Notes under the pieces: generated by a model
Told to the model about the DNA's origin: nothing
Databases searched by the model: none
The model's input: only the letters and a program-made list of their open reading frames with translations
Position numbers and translations under genes: made by a program
Shown: piece by piece, positions 53,345 through 64,000 of the stretch
How positions within the stretch are numbered: the first letter of the stretch is position 1
Layout: every line of letters starts with the position of its first letter
Assembly (NCBI GenBank): GCA_947095535.1
Contig: OX352773.1
Span: forward strand, 39,887,398 to 39,951,397
Reading direction: 5' to 3'
DNA from: Poecilobothrus nobilitatus
Taxonomy: Eukaryota > Arthropoda > Insecta > Diptera > Dolichopodidae
DNA length: 64,000 nucleotides

Positions 53345-54670
53345 TCGTGTTTATAGAGAAATTGTGCACCTTGAAATCTTGTTACTCGATAAAAATCGTT
53401 CCGCACTTTGAAAGAGTTCTTCCCTTGGCAAAAAACAGAAAAACCTGTAAATGTGCATAATAAACTAACTTATACAAATTATCCGTACACCAAACATACT
53501 AAATAAGCTGAACAGAAAAATTCACGTTAAGAACTGAACAAGACAAAAACAAAAAAAAAAAAAACAAATCGAATCGAATAGGAATTTTTAAATCGATATT
53601 TTTCTTCTTCCTCCCACTATATACTTTGTTTTTTCTAACTTATACTAACCACTAGTTTTTATTTTTTTTTTTAATAAAACGAAATGAGGTTAGGTTTAGT
53701 CAAGGGGATGAATAAAAGCAATGAAAAAAATAAAAAAAAAAAACACAAAATAAAAACACAAAATAAAAACACAATTTAATTTTTAATAAAATATTCAAGA
53801 TTATTGAAGAAGAAGTACGAGTAGAAAAAACCAAAGAAGAAGGTTTACTTGAATAATAATAAGTAAAATCGAAAAATAATTGATATATAAAGAACTAGGT
53901 TATGAAATCAAGTTATATGTATATAGTTAGTTATAAGTATCAATAATTAAAACAACTATAACTATACAAATTTGAATTAATATTCATTTTTTTATTTTTT
54001 TGTATTTTTTTTTATTACTTAATTTAAAATTAAAATTACAATAATTTTCCTATGAAAATTGAGCAAAATAAATGAAAACTGAAACAAAAAAAAAATATAA
54101 ATACATATGTATATAATCAAAGAAAATTTTGTTAAAACTTACACAGTTAAACGATTAGAATAAAAAAAAAGTTTTCTAAATAGGTATGTAAATTTTTTGT
54201 TAAAAGTTGAAGGATTCTTACCTGAAAAAAAATTAAATTAAAAAAGAAGTTAAGTATTAAATATTTAAACAGATATGTATGTAGAAGTTACGTATATACT
54301 TGTTTAGTTTATATAATTTATAAAACTTATATAGTTAACTACATATTATGTATATTTAATTGATTAATAATTATATTATAACTACTGAGTTAAGTAATTA
54401 TGATTGCATAATAATAAATATTGTAATACTTTTATTTAAAAAATTAAACTATAATAAATTAAAATGGAAAGTGTTTAAGTTGATTTGTCGTACCGCACAC
54501 TATAACTAACTATAAATCAAAAAAAATCAAAAAAAAAACAAAAATCAATAGACCACTTATTAGATTAAAGAGACATGCTTAAGTGACCCCCGGTATTACA
54601 CTTATTAAAAACTGATTTTTCTGTATGGTTATTTTATAGAATATTGTTTTTGGAGAGATAAAAAAAACCA
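53345..54670. other. AT-rich non-coding DNA between two LINE tails
   Basis: No gene is visible. A direct repeat CACAAAATAAAAA occurs in tandem near 53744-53775. The rest is simple AT-rich sequence, so the two LINE fragments are not obviously parts of one split insertion. Confidence 0.5.
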
Positions 54671-54677
54671 ACATTTT

Positions 54678-55114
54678 AGTCCAAATTCCCATGTAGTTCC
54701 CATGTAGTTCAATAGTCCAAATTCCCATGTAGTTCAAATTCCCAGATGGCATAATTCGGCTTATGGAAATTCGTTTGTAGTACGAACATCGCGAATGTGG
54801 AACCATCTTCCACCTCATGTGTTCCCCAAAATTGGTGATGATTACATTTACAACGTGCAAAGATTCAAAGTGAATTTTAACAACTTTGTTCACAATATGC
54901 CTGCCAATTTGAAATCTATTTTCATTCCCTAACTCTACTTGTTCTGACCAGACAGTACATTAGTACTAAAGGTCGTATATAACCTATTGTTTGGTCAAAA
55001 AAGGGAGGTGATGTTTAGTGGGTTAAAGTCCCACACACTCATAGAGGACTCGTGCTCGTTTTCTCTCCTCTATAGTGTCTTGCGATGATTACCAGCTACC
55101 CTCTCAAAAAAAAA
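54678..55114 (+). mobile_element. 5'-truncated LINE (Jockey/CR1-like) 3' end
   Basis: The fragment contains the last codons of a LINE polyprotein (separate entry), a 3' untranslated part of about 170 bp, and a short A-rich tail (A9 at 55106-55114). The untranslated part is much less AT-rich than the surroundings. It includes a small hairpin GTGGG/CCCAC (55019-55035) and a CTCTCCTCTATAGTGTCTTG block. The 5' side is abrupt and preceded by a 35-bp near-repeat (about 54678-54740, built on TAGTCCAAATTCCCATGTAG), as often seen at 5'-truncated LINE junctions. I cannot identify a target-site duplication. Clade assignment is tentative because the reverse-transcriptase domain is missing. Confidence 0.72.
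54708..54932 (+). pseudogene. C-terminal remnant of LINE reverse-transcriptase polyprotein
   Basis: About 74 codons are open to a stop at 54930-54932. The central part reads AYGNSFVVRTSRMWNHLPPH followed by VFP and YNVQRFKVNFNNFV. This is the conserved tail found after the reverse-transcriptase domain in many insect non-LTR retrotransposons (pattern: F-RTSRMWN-LP--VFP-YN-Q-FK-N). The catalytic domain and endonuclease are absent, so it is a 5'-truncated dead copy. The frame is intact over the retained region, suggesting it is younger than the copy at 53.1 kb. The overlapping minus-strand frame (54579-54893) is a shadow. Confidence 0.75.
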
Positions 55115-56482
55115 TAAAATATACCTATAGATTTTAACTCTATTACGGAATCCAAGTTCTTTTTTGTAATATTTGAAGATGGCTAATAATAGTTATAGTT
55201 ACCAAATTAAAGTATGTAGGTATTATTTAATTTCATTTATTTCTATTTATAAATTATACTTAAATTTATAAATTCTTATTTAATCACGAGCATAAAATAG
55301 TCAATTATTGTAACTATACATTATATATTGTATACTTATTACCTACAAGGTGAATCTATTAATCTATTTATCTATTAAATATATAATATACATACTTAAT
55401 CGAAAATATTTTTTTGTTTTTGTTCTTTTTTTCAAACTAAAATAATGAAGTGATTTTTCTTCCCACTTTAAATTTTTTTTTTGTTTTTTATAAATCACAA
55501 AGTGAAATATTACTACTATGGCAGTGCCACTAATAAAACATCATGTATATTATGACCCAAAATAATCATTACTTTAATCTTCATCATCCAACACAATTTG
55601 AATTTGTATATACTGCATACATACATATGTATGTATGTACAATCCCAACATAACATAAACAGATAATATTATAATATACATAATATGTATGTACCTTGGG
55701 ATCATTAAAATCTTAGAAAATTAGATATTAAAAATAGAAACCAAATTCAACACAAAAAAAAAACAAAAAATTTCTCAATATTAACCTATTAAACTTTAAT
55801 AAAAGAATATTATTGTAGTTAGGTACATTTCGTTTCAATAAACTTGTACAATATGCGCTAAACACATTTTATTTGCTCACACATCACACTTAATTACCGA
55901 ACATAGTTATTTGACAATGACCCCATTTTTTTTTATTTTTGTTTTTTTCTTATTTCATATAAAATTTTTTTTTTATACAAAAAAAAAAAAAAAAGAAATA
56001 GGTATTAACTTGTTGTTACAAGCCAAAAATTTATTGTTTTTCAATAATTAGTCTAAAAACCAACAACTTTCAAGATATTTCCATTAAAAAAAAAAAGGTG
56101 TAAAAAAAAAATAAAATAAAAATAAATACAGAAAATATTTTAAGAAAAAGAGAAAAAAAATTAAAACACTATCTCATTTCCGTCGTATTCACTGAATGTT
56201 GACTTAGGCAAATCACCTATCAGTACAAAAAGTCAAAAAACCAAAAATTCAAACATGTACATATTATGTATGTACATCCCATACATATAATATACTTTAC
56301 TTATATATATGTATGTATATACTACTTCATTTCATACTAAATATTGACTAAGACTAAGTTTGCTAAAAAAAAAAAATAACAAATTTTTATTTCTCTACGA
56401 TTTTCCAACTTTTCATGTACATACATACAAACATATCTTTAATATTAATTTATTTCGAATAACAAATTGCGTTTTTGTATGC

Positions 56483-56496
56483 GTGTGTGTGTGTGT
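56483..56496. repeat. (GT)7 microsatellite
   Basis: Seven GT units run directly into a TATATA stretch. It lies between TATG-rich patches and is likely to be length-polymorphic. Confidence 0.85.
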
Positions 56497-59400
56497 ATAT
56501 ATATTTAAATTTAGCAACATTTTTCTCACAAAGTTTAACGCCATAATATTAATACAATTTAATGGCATCAAATAAAACGTTATTTCAATATAATTTTAAT
56601 AACCGTTATTCACTTCACTAAAGTAAAAAAAAAAATGGAGGTGTTATCTTTATCTAAATTGTATAAGTAAATCTGTCATGTAAACAATGTCAATATGTCA
56701 TTAAATGCATTTAAAATACAATATGGCGCTTAAAAATGGCGCTAATTAGACAATTATTAATTTTTATTATAAAATAGCATTGTTTTCAATGATTTTCTTT
56801 TAAAAGAAGATATTTTTTATTCTCAAAACAAAAAATACAATATATTTTGGGTTTTTGATTTTAATAAATGAATATGTTTTAAGAAAATCTAGGCTAAATT
56901 CTTTCTATTATTATTCTTTTATATTATTTTTATTCTTATTATTTTCATAGTTTTTCAGTTGTTTTGTCATTACAAAAGAATTTATAACATTATGTGATGT
57001 ACCTATGTATATAATATATATGTATGAATGCAAGTATGTACATATAGATATGTATTTACAACAAATGACCATCAGAACTTTTTTGTTTATTGTTTAACTT
57101 GTTTTATTTTTATTTTTTGCAAGAATTTTTTAAATAAATATATTATTATTCTTAAGTACCTACCTACCTATGTATATATATGTATGTATTTTTGAATTTA
57201 TATTTTTCATTGTTGTTGCAATAACAATTTTTTCATTTTTTTTTTTTGCTTTTTACAAAAATTCAAAATTTATAAACACTTAAAGAGTAAAGAAAGATAA
57301 TAATTTGTATATTTGCTGTTATTTTTTTTTTTCATTCGTTTAATTTTTTTTTTAATTTTTAAAAATAGCTGAGATTTTGGATTTTAGCCAAATATTACTA
57401 AAAACAGACAGAAATATTTAATTTTTTTTTTTGTTTTTAAAGGAATATGGGAAAAGAAAAGATGAAGAAAAAGAGAAATGAACTGAGTCAGAAGTGTAAA
57501 ATTTATGGATCTTGTTATGGTTTTCATTATAAAAATATTTTTGTGCTAAAATTTTTAATTTTTAAGTATTTTCTTTTTTAAATATGTACCTACATAATAT
57601 TATATAAAATTGTTTTTATTTATTTAAAAGTATCAAAAGTTTTTATTTTTAATTCCTATTACAAAAATTTATTTATCGAAACAAAAAAAAAATTTTTTTT
57701 TTCTTAAAATTTATGTCCTTATTTTCACTTATTAAGAAAAACAAAAAATACTTTCAAAACAAAACATAAAAAGTTAATGAAAAATTACTTTTGATTTCAA
57801 TTGAAATTCCTAAAATCTTAATTTAGTAAGGTCTTAAAATAATTAACATTTACAGTAAGTAAATCAGATAATACAAATAAATTTAATTTAAATTTTTAGA
57901 AAATAAAACGCAATTATTTTTGCAGGATATAAAATTAAAGAAAATGCCACCAAAATTAAAAAAAAAAAAAAGAATATATATACATAGGTATCGATAACTT
58001 TAAACTACGCAATACATAACAGATTAAACACGTAAAAAGTTCCAAATTTCAACGGAACTTTTTCGATTATAAGTACAAAAAAAAACAAAAAAACAACTGA
58101 TAATTAAGTTTAACGTTTTGGAAAAACAAAAAAAAAAAAAAAGAATTTAATATGCAAGAAAGTGTCGTTCTTTTTTGGCAACAAATACAATAAATAATTT
58201 TTTTTTTAAATGAATAAATTATGATTAAAATTGTCATAAATTTTTATTTACATAAAAATATTATAATAAAATGCCATTAAAGGAATACACAAATTTAATT
58301 GGTATAATAATTTTTAAGCTAATAAAAACAAAAAAAAAAAAATCATTATGAACGGTAGCACTTCGTTTTATCTGTCTACGTACTTACATTTTAATGATAA
58401 ATCAAATAACATTCACAAGAATATAAATAAATTGAAAATTATTATTGAAATTTCTGGTAAATAAAATAAAATAATAAAATTGAGTTATTCAGTTTTACAT
58501 TTTTTTTTTTTCAATATAAAAATAAAGGAACATTTATAATAAAATCAGAACGACAACACTTAAAAAAAATCAAGAACGAAAATTTATTTAAATTACAAAA
58601 AAAAAAAAAAAAAACACAAAACAAATGTTATGAATTTAAAATCAAACTATAAAAAAAAAAAATACAAAATGTATGTAAAAATTTAAAATTTATTACATGA
58701 AAAAAAAAAAAAAAATTTAATTTATTAAGTCAATAATAAAATAACGACAACGCAACATAAAATTCAGATATTTTTTTTTTTTCTATATAGATACTTACTT
58801 ATAACTATGAAGCTATTATGTACCGTACCTAACTATTTATTACATTATGTACATATACTTACTTACATAATATTATGTATAGTTATAAAAAAATTCAAAT
58901 AAGTATGTATTATAAATTGTTGTAATCGCAAAAAAAAAAAAAAATACGTAGTAAAAATAGTGTTTTTTTATTTTAACAAAAAAAAATTAAGATTTTTTAA
59001 TTATTTTTTTCAAGTTTAAATTTTCTTTTCATTTTTCGTTCTTATATTTAAATTCGAACCTCAAAATTTTGAAAATATGTAATAAAAAATAAAATAAAAA
59101 TGGAGCATATCTATACTTATATACATACATATTATATAAAAATTCATATGTCAGTATAACATTAAAACACCCACATATTAAATTTATTTTAATAAAAATC
59201 TTAGAATTTTTATGTCACCAAAATTCAATTTTTCTTTTTATCTTTTTTGTATTTTTTTTTTTTTTTGTTGTTTTTTTTTTTGTTTTTGAAAGGACCGACC
59301 TATCTAATATTTTTTATCTTATATACATATTTCTTCAATTAATTTTCTGTGATTTTTAAACGCTTTTATATTTAAACGCTTTTTTCGAAATACTTAAGTA

Positions 59401-61444
59401 TTAAAAAAAAAAATGAAGTCTTAAAAAAAACTAGGATATTATATAAAAACAGATCAAGATTACTGAATTTGAAACCTGTGCCTTCCTATTTTATATTTTT
59501 GATATATTGTCATGTCACCGGATGAAAGATTTGAATTATGTGTATTAGAAAAAAGTTTTTTTTTTAATTTAAAAAAAAATGGTATTGATTGTTTCTACTT
59601 TCTATGCTTTACTTATAATCTATTCTAATACCTACGTAGTATCAGTATAAATACTTTTGCCATATATCGTCATATATCGCAATCCTTTTTTTTAGCAATT
59701 AATTGATTGCAAGTCTTTTGAAACAGTAATTTTTTAAGCATAGAATTATGTATGTAATATGGTTATTAAGAATAACGATTTCTATATACCTACATACATA
59801 CTTAATATTTTTTTTTGTAAGAAATAATTTTTTTGACAAAAATAATTTGATTTCTGCTTTTTTTTTTTTGTTGTTCTTCTTCTTCTTATTATTATTAATA
59901 TAATTTTTATTTTAAGATTTAAATAAACACAATGTTTTATATATTATGGTAAGTATGTATGTTCTAATATATTTTATAATATTTTCAGGTTCCTTCTAAC
60001 TTTCAAGAAAAAAAAAACATATATGTGTATGTATGTATGGTATATGTATGTTTATGTACATGAATGTATGCATGTAAATTTCCGATTTTCTACACGAGTT
60101 TTTAAGAATTTTTTTTTTATCCTAGATTGTTGACAGTTTTTTTCTTTTTTTTTAATTTTTTTGTGTTTTTTTTTATTTTGTCATTATTTCTGGCAACGAC
60201 ATAAGGTTATAAAAATTTTGTAATTTATTTCTGATGGATCAGTTTATTTTTTTTTTCTTTATAATTACTTAAGGGTGATTTTGATTTTGAAAATTAAAAA
60301 AAAAATTTTTTTTTTCTTTTTATATCTTTAGATTTTATTATATTTTCTTGAAATTTATGAAATATCACTTTTATGATTTCAAAAAGAAAATTAAATAATG
60401 TGGTTAGGTATCATTAATAATAATAATAATGGATGAAAAATAATATATTTTAACTGAAATTTTTGGACATACATAATAATATACATAAACAAGTTTATTT
60501 ATATACTTAAATTAAAAAATATTAAAAAAATTTTTCTTTTATTTCTAGTTTACTTATAGTTAACACATTTTTTTTTTTTTTTTTGTTTTTAGTGGGTTTA
60601 TTCGTACGACATGAATTCATTGAACCTATTAAATCATAATAAAATTAAAAAAAAAAAAATTTTTTATATAAATAGGTTCATTTTATTTTTCTTTTGTCTT
60701 GCCAAAAAAAAAAAAAAATTAATGTGTTTTAATTATAAAAAATTAAAATTTCCCACAACATATTAATGTGTATTAATGAATTACAAATGATCACAAATAT
60801 CAAAATTAAAAATTTTAGTAAATCATGACAACATAATTGTAATAAGAAACGAAAACAAAAATGAAATAATTAAGTAACTAGGTAGGTATTATTTAAATTT
60901 TATCTTAATTTTTCATAACAATTTTTAAAGTTTTTTTTATTTTTTTTCTTAATTTATAATTTAATAAAAACCTAAAACTTAATTTTCATTTCATTTAATT
61001 TTACTTTTTATATTACTAACTATGACTTTAATATTTCTTTTTTTTTTTTTGTTTATTATTTAAGAAATTGTGTTGTACGTTTTACGCGCTTTTTAAAAAA
61101 AATAAAAAATAAAGCAAAATAAAATTTACTTTAGAGTTCAATAACATTTCATTTAAATCAGTTTTTACATAATTTCCTTTTTTTTCGATTATTCAATCCT
61201 AAATGTAATGTTTTTATTTTAATTTTATTTTTTATAATTTTTTTGTCAGCCCATAGTCAGTCAGCCTTATACATTATTATTTGAGTTAAACTTTTGTTTT
61301 TTTTTTTAGTGATTTTTTAGTTGTAACTAAAATAAATAAGTCAAATATAAAAAAAAAAAAACAAAAAATAAAGGTTGCAAAATAAAAATTTTTACATTGT
61401 AGATATTTTAAAATTAATTTTTAGAATAGATTCGTTACGTTTCT

Positions 61445-61469
61445 AAAAAAAAAAAAAAAAAAAAAAAAA
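61445..61469. repeat. 25-base poly(A) tract
   Basis: An uninterrupted A25 run, joint longest homopolymer in the window. There is no upstream LINE or processed-gene sequence to make it a retroposon tail. Confidence 0.95.
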
Positions 61470-64000
61470 TAAATTAAAACAAAAGCCTAATTGAAAATAT
61501 TGAAAGTAAAAGTATGAATAAAGCATAGAATACACGATACAATTTATTTCCAGACGTATTTACTGCAACGGTTTGACAACGTTTTTTTTTTATCATATAT
61601 TATTTGAACCGTATTGTCAGTTTAACAGATATTGGACAGATTTGGTTGTATATACGACGATAAAAATTTCATATTGTATAAAGTCAAATTTTCAATACAA
61701 CCATTGTACAAAATATTATTACAATTATCTTTTAAAACAGTATGTATAGTGAACAGATCAAAATGGTAATATAAATTTTTATCTTGGTGATTTTTTTTTT
61801 TATTCTTAACAAAAATTCACAGGTTATTTTTGGATTTATACCTTATGTAATTTAATTAATGCCTGATTAACAACATAAAATACGAAAAACTATAATGTGA
61901 AATATTTAAAAAAAATATTTATGTAATTATTATTCAAGTGATATTTAAATAATAAAAACAATAAGTAAGTATTTATGACATAAGTACAATAAAAAAAAAA
62001 AATAATTTCGGAATGAATTTATTAAAAAATATCGTTTGTTAGTGCATTTATGAAATACTTAAATACTCTGAGAGCATTAGTAACAGCACCGTTAGAAAGA
62101 AGGCAGTGAGAGCTAATTGCAGAACAACGTGAAGAAATTTATCTTATTTTCAAACATTTCAACTAAACCTGAGCTTTCTTTTAAACATTTCCGGCACTGA
62201 TTTTTATTTGTTTTTGTTATTAGTAATACATATTTAAAAAAAAAAAAAATTTTTTAACATCAATTAGTGTCTAGTGCTGCTACTCTTGTTTCCCATATAT
62301 AGTTACATACTTATTACCAAATTATTTATAAAAATTAAATACATATGCCACCAATATATATACATATGCTATTCCTATCGCACGAAAAATAAAAAATAGT
62401 CCAAATGAAAATTATATAATAAATGCATGTGTTTAATTAATGTGTATATATATATATATACGGTCATGAAATGTGATTTTTTCAATAAAGTGCAAATTTT
62501 GAAATAAAAAAAAAACTAAATAACTAAACAATAATAGAATTGATGTAGGGCCATTTAAGAAATTTTTTTGGAAAGTAATTGTAATTGGATATATATAAAA
62601 GAAATAATATTTGTAACAGGTAGCACTTAATACAAAATATCTATAGAATATTGAGAATTTTTCAAAAATATAAAGTAATTTTTAAGCTCTTTATAAAAAA
62701 AACACTGTGTTAAACTTATATCAATACATATACTTAACGTATATTTATTTAATTCTATTAAATATCAATTTGAATCATTGAAGTTGCCGGAATTGAAAAT
62801 ACAAACTATCTAAGTATATATTTAATACAATTAGTCAAAAAACTTGGATCGTGTAAAATTAGTTTTAAAGTATTATTTACATATGTAAGTATGTATGTAT
62901 GTACATAGATTGTAAGAGATTTGAACTCAAATTTTATATTACGCACATATTTAAATTGGTTAAAATAATACCTTTAAAATATATATTACAAATTTAAATA
63001 AGTATGTATATATATATACATATACATATATGTATATACTTAATAATATGTAATATTGTTAACTTCATAGTTTAGTTACTTTGTTTTTTTTTTACACATT
63101 ATTCACAGTGGATACATTTGTTTTTTTTATCTGCCCGAATTTTATGTTTCAATGCGCATAACTACTGACTAATGATTTTTTTTTTCTTTTTTTCACAAAA
63201 TAGATTTTTTTTTTTTTTTTGTTTTTAGTTTAAAACTTTGCATATATTGGGGAATATGAGAAAAAAATATTTAACATGAATAAATTTTTAAACAATTCAA
63301 TTATTATTTATTTGCTTCATATTGAATGTACAAAGTAATCAGTAAGTATAGGTATTAAAAATAGGTTTAACCAAAAAAAATATTCACAAAAAAAAAAAAA
63401 AAAATTAAAACAACAGAAATTATAACAAATCTAAGATATTAACAAATAATAAAGTAACTGTAAAATACCCATTGGTGTTGCAATTTTTCCTATTTGAACT
63501 TTACAATTTTTTGAATAATTTTTTTTGACCCAGAAAATGGAAAACAAAAAAGTTTTTTTCTTTTTTTCTTTATTTTTGTACATCTCTATATTATTTGACA
63601 TATTGCGTACACAATATAGACACAATGGATGCAAAAAAAAAAAAAATAATTTCTGTAACTATAATCCATTATTCTCATGGGTTTCTTTATTGCTTTTTTT
63701 TTCTTTTTTTTTTTCATTAAACAAAAAAAATAACAGTATACGAGTATAAGGAATGATTAATTGCTGATACAGATTCGATACTATACTCGTATGACTGGGT
63801 GTCAATTGGATGAAAAATTTCTTGTAGTAAATGCACCATATACCTATTGTTATTTATTTAATGTACCTAAGTACTTCTTTTGTGTTTAAATTTCTGTTAT
63901 TGAAATATTATACATTACTTTATCTGTAATAAAAATTTTAGATTTTTTAAAATTAAAAAAAAAAAAAAACTTCTTTCAAAAACTAAAAAATTAAAAAAAA

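Larger units (their letters stand above)
55118..64000. other. AT-rich non-coding DNA with CATA/TATG and GT repeats
   Basis: No gene is visible. A perfect 22-bp palindrome centred on CATATG lies at 55616-55637. There is a (GT)7 run at 56483-56496, and CATA/TATG patches occur near 56260-56325, 57000-57050, 60020-60080, 62885-62905 and 63000-63045. The longest homopolymer is A25 at 61445-61469. Slightly GC-richer patches at 61530-61660 and 62065-62130 contain no frame and no clear element ends. Open frames at 56360-56575, 63431-63634 and 63525-63749 are low-complexity. Confidence 0.5.

Noticed and set aside
54579..54893. 104-codon minus-strand open frame
   Set aside because: It lies antisense to the LINE remnant, whose plus-strand frame shows the real protein signature.
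55616..55637. Perfect 22-bp palindrome in CATA/TATG repeat
   Set aside because: Any junction of CATA and TATG repeats gives such a palindrome; it has no other support as a site or element.
1..64000. Possibility that the window is a bacterial, plastid or mitochondrial segment, or holds a CRISPR array or operon
   Set aside because: There is no coding density, no ribosome-binding pattern, no organelle gene and no regularly spaced repeat. The only spaced repeat (30.2-30.7 kb) is degenerate and lies inside a transposon.

Overview
The window looks like a stretch of nuclear, non-coding DNA from an insect, most plausibly a fly. By eye it is about four-fifths A+T. It is full of poly(A)/poly(T) tracts of 10-25 bases, TA and TATG/CATA microsatellites, and fossils of animal transposons: mariner, hAT, Mutator-like and LINE tails. 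The organism call rests on the repeat types, the TATG/CATA simple repeats and the base composition, not on any host gene, so it is inference.

I find no intact protein-coding gene, no rRNA, no convincing functional tRNA and no CRISPR array. The open frames longer than about 60 codons are F/I/Y/N/K-rich products of AT-rich sequence. The exceptions are pieces of transposable-element proteins: a broken mariner transposase on the minus strand (19925-20610) and the C-terminal end of a LINE reverse-transcriptase polyprotein on the plus strand (54708-54932, with an older relative at 53062-53340). The window is best read as an intergenic region or the inside of a very long intron.

Layout. 1-9 kb: featureless AT-rich DNA with one tRNA-like relic. 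9.08-9.54 kb: degraded copy of a dispersed repeat module. 16.74-17.21 kb: short inverted-repeat structure. 18.51-19.00 kb: hAT-type non-autonomous element with a perfect 8-bp target duplication. 19.82-20.73 kb: internally deleted mariner-family element with TA target duplication. 24.23-24.92 kb, 28.29-28.82 kb and 30.05-30.96 kb: three GG-ended terminal-inverted-repeat elements. The first has a perfect and the third a near-perfect 9-bp target duplication, as expected of Mutator-like elements. All three carry the same internal module of about 57 bp, which is tandemly repeated with a period near 90 bp in the last one. 36.77-37.13 kb: a different MITE, with TIRs beginning CTGCCCATACACGG. 50.17-50.39 kb: a repeat fragment with two clean hairpins and a GGAC run. 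53-55.1 kb: two LINE 3' ends in the same orientation. The remainder (37-50 kb, 55-64 kb) is simple-sequence-rich DNA in which I see little else.

The most interesting signal is the family relationship among the loci at 9.1, 24.2, 28.3 and 30.1 kb. They share an internal module, and two of them share short 'CAAAATGTCAC'-type subterminal repeats, yet their outermost terminal repeats differ. This looks like a modular non-autonomous Mutator-like family. I do not see a new host system such as a defence, biosynthetic or RNA-based system.
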